A stretch of 10,420 nucleotides of DNA from an uncultured Blautia sp. (lineage in GTDB: Bacteria; Bacillota; Clostridia; Lachnospirales; Lachnospiraceae): contig CAMOXX010000087.1 in the NCBI GenBank assembly GCA_946629475.1, positions 1 through 10,420 on the forward strand. Direction: 5' to 3'. This document shows, piece after piece, positions 7,188-10,420 of the stretch. Under the pieces are notes generated by a model. It did not search any database. It saw only the letters and a list, made by a program, of their open reading frames with translations, and had not been told where the DNA came from. How positions within the stretch are numbered: position 1 is the stretch's first letter; each line of letters starts with the position of its first letter. The position numbers and the translations under genes were made by a program.

Positions 7188-7694
7188 CTACCTCCGTCTT
7201 TTTTTCCGCCCTTTCGGGGTATGCAGGGTCGACCAGCAGAATGCCTGAACCAGCAGGATGCCGAGCCCGGCACCGCAGCTGTCAATCAGGACATCCTTGA
7301 CAGACGGTCCCCTCGCCTCGACAAAGGACTGATGATACTCATCAACCCCCGCAAAGCCGACCGACAGGATTCCGGCGAGCAGAATAAGCCAGATTCCTCT
7401 TACACCGTACACATAGAGCGGAAATGATATGCTGATGGCCAGAAGGAAATACTCTGTCATGTGGGCCGCTTTCCGCACATAATAGTGGATGGAATCGGCC
7501 TCAAACAGCAGCTGATCATAATTCTTGCCGGAATTCATCAACTGATCCCTGGCCTCCACAATCTCGTAGCTTATCTTGAAACTGAGCTGTCCGGATTCTT
7601 CTCCCGTCTGTGCCGAAAAGGAGTAGATGACATACATCATGACAATCGCCGGGACAAAGGACAAGGGCTTCAGCAGTTTAATCAGTGTTTTCAT
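7188..7694 (-). CDS. VanZ-family membrane protein
   Basis: 168 residues with about four hydrophobic segments (roughly 11-27, 81-98, 100-117 and 133-153). VanZ-like family features are visible: FSAQTGEES (26-34) just after the first helix, VRKAAHMTEYFLL (73-85), VDEYHQSFVEARGPSVKDVLID (from 117) and a final Gly-rich helix, then a basic KGRKKRRR tail. VanZ was named for low-level teicoplanin resistance in the Tn1546 cluster, but most chromosomal members have no proven role, and no other van gene is present here, so resistance should not be assumed. It starts 13 bases after the ilvE stop on the same strand. No clear ribosome binding site precedes its ATG, suggesting translational coupling to ilvE. 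It ends at the shared hairpin terminator. Confidence 0.88.
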   Translation of the reverse strand: MKTLIKLLKPLSFVPAIVMMYVIYSFSAQTGEESGQLSFKISYEIVEARDQLMNSGKNYDQLLFEADSIHYYVRKAAHMTEYFLLAISISFPLYVYGVRGIWLILLAGILSVGFAGVDEYHQSFVEARGPSVKDVLIDSCGAGLGILLVQAFCWSTLHTPKGRKKRRR

Positions 7695-7707
7695 GCGCTC
7701 TGGTCTG

Positions 7708-8733
7708 TCAGCAGATCTCTTTGATCCATCCCTTCGGAGCTTCGATCTTTCCGCTCTGGATTCCGGTCAGGGTATCATAGAGCTTCTGGGTAACCGGCCC
7801 CATCTTCTCCATGCCGCTCGGGAAGCAGATTTCCTTTCCGTGATCGACGATTTTTCCGACAGGAGAGATGACGGCAGCAGTACCGCAGAGGCCGCACTCG
7901 GCAAATTCCTTTACTTCCTCAAACGGAATCTCGCGCTCCTCCGCCTCAAGGCCGAGATACTCTTTCGCCACATAAATCAGGGAACGCCTGGTGATGGACG
8001 GAAGGATGCTGTCGGACTTCGGAGTAACGACCTTGTTGTCCTTTGTAACAAAGAGGAAGTTTGCTCCACCGGTCTCCTCCACCTTTGTGCGGGTGGCGGC
8101 ATCGAGGTACATATTCTCGTCAAATCCCTGCTTATGGGCATCTACAATCGCGTGGAGGCTCATCGCGTAGTTGAGCCCTGCTTTGATGTGTCCGGTTCCA
8201 TGGGGCGCGGCACGGTCAAAATCACTCACGCGGATCGTGATGGGCTTTGCGCCGCCCTTGAAATACGGTCCAACGGGTGTGGTCAGGATGCGGAACTGAT
8301 ACTCGTCAGCCGGCTTAACACCGATCACAGGGTTGGTGCCGAACATATACGGACGGATATACAGCGAGGCGCCCGAGCCGAACGGAGGAACGAAAGCCTG
8401 GTTGGCCTTGACCGTCTCAACAACAGCGTCGATAAAGCGGTCTACCGGAAATACCGGCATCTCAAGACGCTCTGCAGAGCTTTTCAGGCGCTCTCCGTTG
8501 AGGTCCGGACGGAAGGTGACGATCCGGCCGTCCTCTGTTGTGTATGCCTTTAACCCTTCAAAAACGGTCTGCGCGTACTGCAGAACACCGGCACATTCGT
8601 TGATCCGTACGGTATCATCCGTGGAGAGGGTACCTTCATCCCAGGATCCGTTCTTGTATTCGGAGATATATCTGTAATCTGTCTTAATATAGCCAAAACC
8701 AAGGCTGCCCCAATCGATATTCTTTTTTTCCAT
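7708..8733 (-). CDS. ilvE: Branched-chain-amino-acid aminotransferase
   Basis: 341 residues, a fold-type IV PLP enzyme that interconverts Leu/Ile/Val and their 2-oxo acids with glutamate/2-oxoglutarate in the cytosol, the last step of biosynthesis or first step of breakdown. Family segments include QTVFEGLKAYTTEDGRIVTFRPDLN (from 55), LYIRPYMFGTNPVIGV (124-139), the PLP-lysine region GTGHIKAGLNYA (Lys184), VEETGGANFLFV (218-229, with the Glu that contacts the pyridine nitrogen) and SPVGKI. This is the longer eukaryote-like BCAT subgroup rather than the E. coli IlvE type. The frame is open upstream to 8835, but the start at 8733 is chosen because MEKKNIDWGSLGFGY is the natural family N-terminus and GGAGG (complement of 8743-8747) lies 9 bases before it. 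The longer version would also overlap the promoter. Confidence 0.95.
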   Translation of the reverse strand: MEKKNIDWGSLGFGYIKTDYRYISEYKNGSWDEGTLSTDDTVRINECAGVLQYAQTVFEGLKAYTTEDGRIVTFRPDLNGERLKSSAERLEMPVFPVDRFIDAVVETVKANQAFVPPFGSGASLYIRPYMFGTNPVIGVKPADEYQFRILTTPVGPYFKGGAKPITIRVSDFDRAAPHGTGHIKAGLNYAMSLHAIVDAHKQGFDENMYLDAATRTKVEETGGANFLFVTKDNKVVTPKSDSILPSITRRSLIYVAKEYLGLEAEEREIPFEEVKEFAECGLCGTAAVISPVGKIVDHGKEICFPSGMEKMGPVTQKLYDTLTGIQSGKIEAPKGWIKEIC

Positions 8734-8806
8734 TCTCTTGTTCCTCCGTTGTTTAATATGCCCTGCATTTTCATGCAAAGGCTTTGTATAAAAAACCATC
8801 CCATAC

Positions 8807-8835
8807 ATTGTATAGCTTTTTCCTTCCAATGGCAA
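8807..8835 (-). promoter_or_regulatory. Probable sigma-A promoter of ilvE
   Basis: Read on the minus strand, TTGCCA (complement of 8830-8835) and TACAAT (complement of 8807-8812) are separated by exactly 17 bases; each differs from consensus at one position. Transcription would begin near 8800, giving a leader of about 65 bases. Within that leader, 8773-8789 is a near-palindrome (core CAAAGGCTTTG), and 8764-8777 can form a small TGCAT-TTTC-ATGCA hairpin. No leader-peptide/terminator attenuator or T-box is visible in so short a leader. Assigned by consensus only. Confidence 0.6.
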
Positions 8836-8877
8836 TGAAAATTTTTACCGTGATTTTTCCGGCATTTTGTTTTATCA

Positions 8878-8906
8878 TTGTAAAAAACGGCCCGTTGTGT
8901 TACTAT
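8878..8906 (+). promoter_or_regulatory. Probable sigma-A promoter of the xpaC-like gene
   Basis: TTGTAA (8878-8883) and TACTAT (8901-8906) are 17 bases apart, and TG at 8898-8899 gives an extended -10 (TGTTACTAT). The start of transcription would be near 8913, about 70 bases before the ATG at 8982. The spacer contains AACGGCCCGTT (8886-8896), two perfect 5-base arms around one central base, which could be a repressor site. The promoter is divergent from that of ilvE and lies about 40 bases away. Consensus match only. Confidence 0.5.
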
Positions 8907-8981
8907 GAAACCAGATTTGGTTTTCTGTATGGAAGACCGGACGCGCAGATTTGTGATATTCCCCGGGAGGCGAAACGACGA

Positions 8982-10190
8982 ATGGGAAGCAATCAGAATT
9001 CAGAGCTGGAGGAATTTGGTAAAAAGGTGGAGGAGATTATCGATTCCGCGATCAACTCCAGCGACTATCAGCAGCTCAGCGATACAATCAACAGGGCAAT
9101 CGAAAAAGCGATCGATACGGGGAGCCAGGCACTCCGGGATGCTCTTGCGGGCAATCCGAACGGTGACGCGTACAAGCGGAACCGGTATGTACCGCCGGAA
9201 GAATTCCGGGAGAGGCGCCCGAAAAAGGAACAAAAAAACAGCCTTTACGCAAAGGTGGGAGGAGACCGCGCGATGGGCGGCTTCATGGCTGTGGGAGGCA
9301 CGATCCTGGCAATCGGGACAGGGCTCGGGATTATCACGAACGGCCTGTTCAGCGCCATCTTCAGCTCGGGAGGCCTGAGCCCCCTTCAGATTTTCCTTGC
9401 CATCTTCTTTGCAGGTGGATGCGCCCTGGCAGCCGCAGGCAGCCGCCTGTTCGGAAAAACGACGAGATTCCGCCAGTATGTCAAAACGATCGGCGAAAAA
9501 ACCTACTGTGATGTGGATAAGCTTTCAAGGGCAGCGGGAAAACCGGTAAAATACGTGCGGAAAGACATCAAAGGCATGATTTCAAAAGGATGGTTTCTGG
9601 AAGGGCATATGGATGCCGGTGAAAACACCCTGATCACCAGCGACGAGACATATGAACAGTACCGTGAACTCGAAAAACAGCGGGCGGAGCAGTCGATGCA
9701 CGAGGCGGCGGAGAATGCCAAAAAACCGGTTGTTACCCGGGAGACGCAGGAAATCATCGATAAGGGGAATCAGTACCTCCGGGAGATTCACGCCTGCAAT
9801 GAGGCGATCCCGGGTGAGGAGATTTCGGCCCAGATCGCCGGGATCGAAAACCTTGTCGCGACGATTCTTCAGCGTGCAGAGGATCATCCACAGGCTGCCG
9901 GAAGCCTGAAAAAGATGATGAACTATTATCTTCCCATGACCATCAAGCTTCTGAAAGCTTATGAGGAGATGGACAGGCAGCCGGTTCAGGGCGAAAACAT
10001 CATGAATTCCAAGCATGAAATCGAAGAGACCCTGACAACGCTGAACCTGGCCTTTGAAAAACTCCTGGATTCCAGCTTTGGAGACACCGCCCTCGACGTT
10101 TCCAGCGACATCAGCGTTCTGAACACGCTGCTCGCGCAGGAAGGCCTTAAGGAGGATGGACTGCAGGCAGTGAGCCAGGGAAGATTCTGA
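8982..10190 (+). CDS. XpaC-family protein (5-bromo-4-chloroindolyl phosphate hydrolysis family) with two membrane helices
   Basis: 402 residues from ATG 8982, chosen because GGGAGG (8965-8970) precedes it and the upstream in-frame extension (to 8784) runs through the promoter region and reads as non-coding. Residues 1-55 are helical and charged (EEFGKKVEEIIDSAINSSDY). Residues about 98-125 and 134-155 are two Gly-rich transmembrane segments. Residues about 160-225 (TYCDVDKLSRAAGKPVKYVRKDIKGMISKGWF) look like a winged-helix fold. The C-terminal third (about 280-395) carries the XpaC hallmarks YYLPMTIKLLKAYEEMDRQ, GENIMNSKHEIEETL and DISVLNTLLAQEGL. Bacillus XpaC was named for an X-phosphate phenotype, and its biochemical role is unclear. 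XpaC genes often sit beside telA-like tellurite/toxic-anion resistance genes, but the next 230 bases contain none. Family is fairly sure; function unknown. Confidence 0.85.
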   Translation: MGSNQNSELEEFGKKVEEIIDSAINSSDYQQLSDTINRAIEKAIDTGSQALRDALAGNPNGDAYKRNRYVPPEEFRERRPKKEQKNSLYAKVGGDRAMGGFMAVGGTILAIGTGLGIITNGLFSAIFSSGGLSPLQIFLAIFFAGGCALAAAGSRLFGKTTRFRQYVKTIGEKTYCDVDKLSRAAGKPVKYVRKDIKGMISKGWFLEGHMDAGENTLITSDETYEQYRELEKQRAEQSMHEAAENAKKPVVTRETQEIIDKGNQYLREIHACNEAIPGEEISAQIAGIENLVATILQRAEDHPQAAGSLKKMMNYYLPMTIKLLKAYEEMDRQPVQGENIMNSKHEIEETLTTLNLAFEKLLDSSFGDTALDVSSDISVLNTLLAQEGLKEDGLQAVSQGRF

Positions 10191-10289
10191 AACAAAACAC
10201 AGCATCACAAACCATTTAACCCCCACAGGCAGTTGCGAAAGCTTGTGCTTCATGGTAATTGTATGAACATTCAAACGGCTTCCGCGCCA

Positions 10290-10405
10290 AGAACTTCTAA
10301 CACTCACTCAAGATGTGGAAAAGCATTCGCAAAAATCGTAAACTCGCTTCGCTCAGACAGTACGATTTTTGCTCATTCCATATCTTTCGTTCATGAAGAA
10401 GTTCT
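10290..10405. repeat. Nested imperfect inverted repeat in the gene-free end of the window
   Basis: Three blocks are mirrored around a 20-base loop (10341-10360): AGAACTTCT (10290-10298) with AGAAGTTCT (10397-10405); AAGATGTGGAA (10310-10320) with TTCCATATCTT (10376-10386, one G-U pair); and GCAAAAATCGTA (10329-10340) with TACGATTTTTGC (10361-10372). The order and spacing of the arms are nearly symmetrical, so the whole 116 bases could fold into one long interrupted hairpin. No open reading frame of note crosses it, and there is no clear run of T after it. The preceding 10191-10289 holds no gene; I see only a small AAGC-TTGT-GCTT hairpin (10239-10250). The 8-mer GCTTGTGC occurs at 10241-10248 and again at 10409-10416, outside the palindrome on both sides. 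It may be a dispersed non-autonomous repeat or a structured RNA, and may also end xpaC transcription. Confidence 0.65.
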
Positions 10406-10420
10406 AAGGCTTGTGCAGAT

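Noticed and set aside
7188..7694. Glycopeptide resistance locus because of the VanZ-like protein
   Set aside because: No vanA/H/X/R/S type gene is nearby, and stand-alone VanZ-like proteins are common in Firmicutes without a shown resistance role.
7627..8553. 308-codon open frame on the + strand opposite ilvE
   Set aside because: It lies wholly antisense to a clear aminotransferase, has low-complexity Leu/Arg/Gly-rich composition, no ribosome binding site and no family resemblance.
8830..8850. Half-match to a CodY box near AATTTTCA on the - strand in the ilvE promoter region
   Set aside because: Only the first half of the consensus AATTTTCWGAAAATT fits; by eye about 9 of 15 positions match, too few in an A/T-rich region.
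8784..8981. N-terminal extension of the xpaC-like protein, superficially resembling a signal peptide (FFLPMAMKIFTVIFPAFCF)
   Set aside because: It covers the inferred promoters, lacks a ribosome binding site at 8784, and the following residues do not look like protein of this family; ATG 8982 with GGGAGG is better.
9582..10307. 241-codon open frame on the - strand opposite the 3' part of the xpaC-like gene
   Set aside because: Mostly mirrors the XpaC coding region; no ribosome binding site and no family features.

Overview
The window looks like an ordinary chromosomal segment from a Gram-positive anaerobe of the Clostridia, most likely Lachnospiraceae or a close relative. I infer this from strong AGGAGG-type ribosome binding sites, tightly packed same-strand genes, moderate GC, and protein types typical of that group (a J-H-M-G-F branched-chain amino acid ABC operon, a VanZ-like membrane protein, an XpaC-family protein). 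There are no transposases, phage genes, CRISPR arrays, tRNAs or rRNAs.

Left block, + strand, 1-7098: the 3' end of a substrate-binding protein gene (livJ type) is followed by livH, livM, livG and livF. Together they encode a complete branched-chain amino acid (or related amide/amino acid) ABC importer. A GC-rich hairpin separates livJ from livH, and livM/livG and livG/livF overlap. The same strand continues without an obvious break into a monoacylglycerol-lipase-like alpha/beta hydrolase, a GH77 4-alpha-glucanotransferase (malQ) and a small two-helix membrane protein. Spacing between these is 0-17 bases, so the whole block could be one transcript. It ends at a long hairpin (7114-7175) that can terminate transcription from both sides.

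Middle block, - strand, 8733-7188: ilvE (branched-chain aminotransferase) followed 13 bases later by a VanZ-family membrane protein gene. A TTGCCA-N17-TACAAT promoter precedes ilvE. A branched-chain amino acid importer and a branched-chain aminotransferase thus lie close together, on convergent transcripts.

Right block, + strand, 8878-10420: an xpaC-like gene, divergent from ilvE, with its own TTGTAA-N17-TACTAT promoter. The last 230 bases hold no gene but contain a nested imperfect inverted repeat (10290-10405) that looks like a dispersed or structured element.

I found no convincing new multi-gene system. The points most worth a second look are the two large palindromic elements, the short hairpin that covers the livG ribosome binding site, the Gly-rich insertion in LivF, and the composite architecture of the XpaC-like protein.
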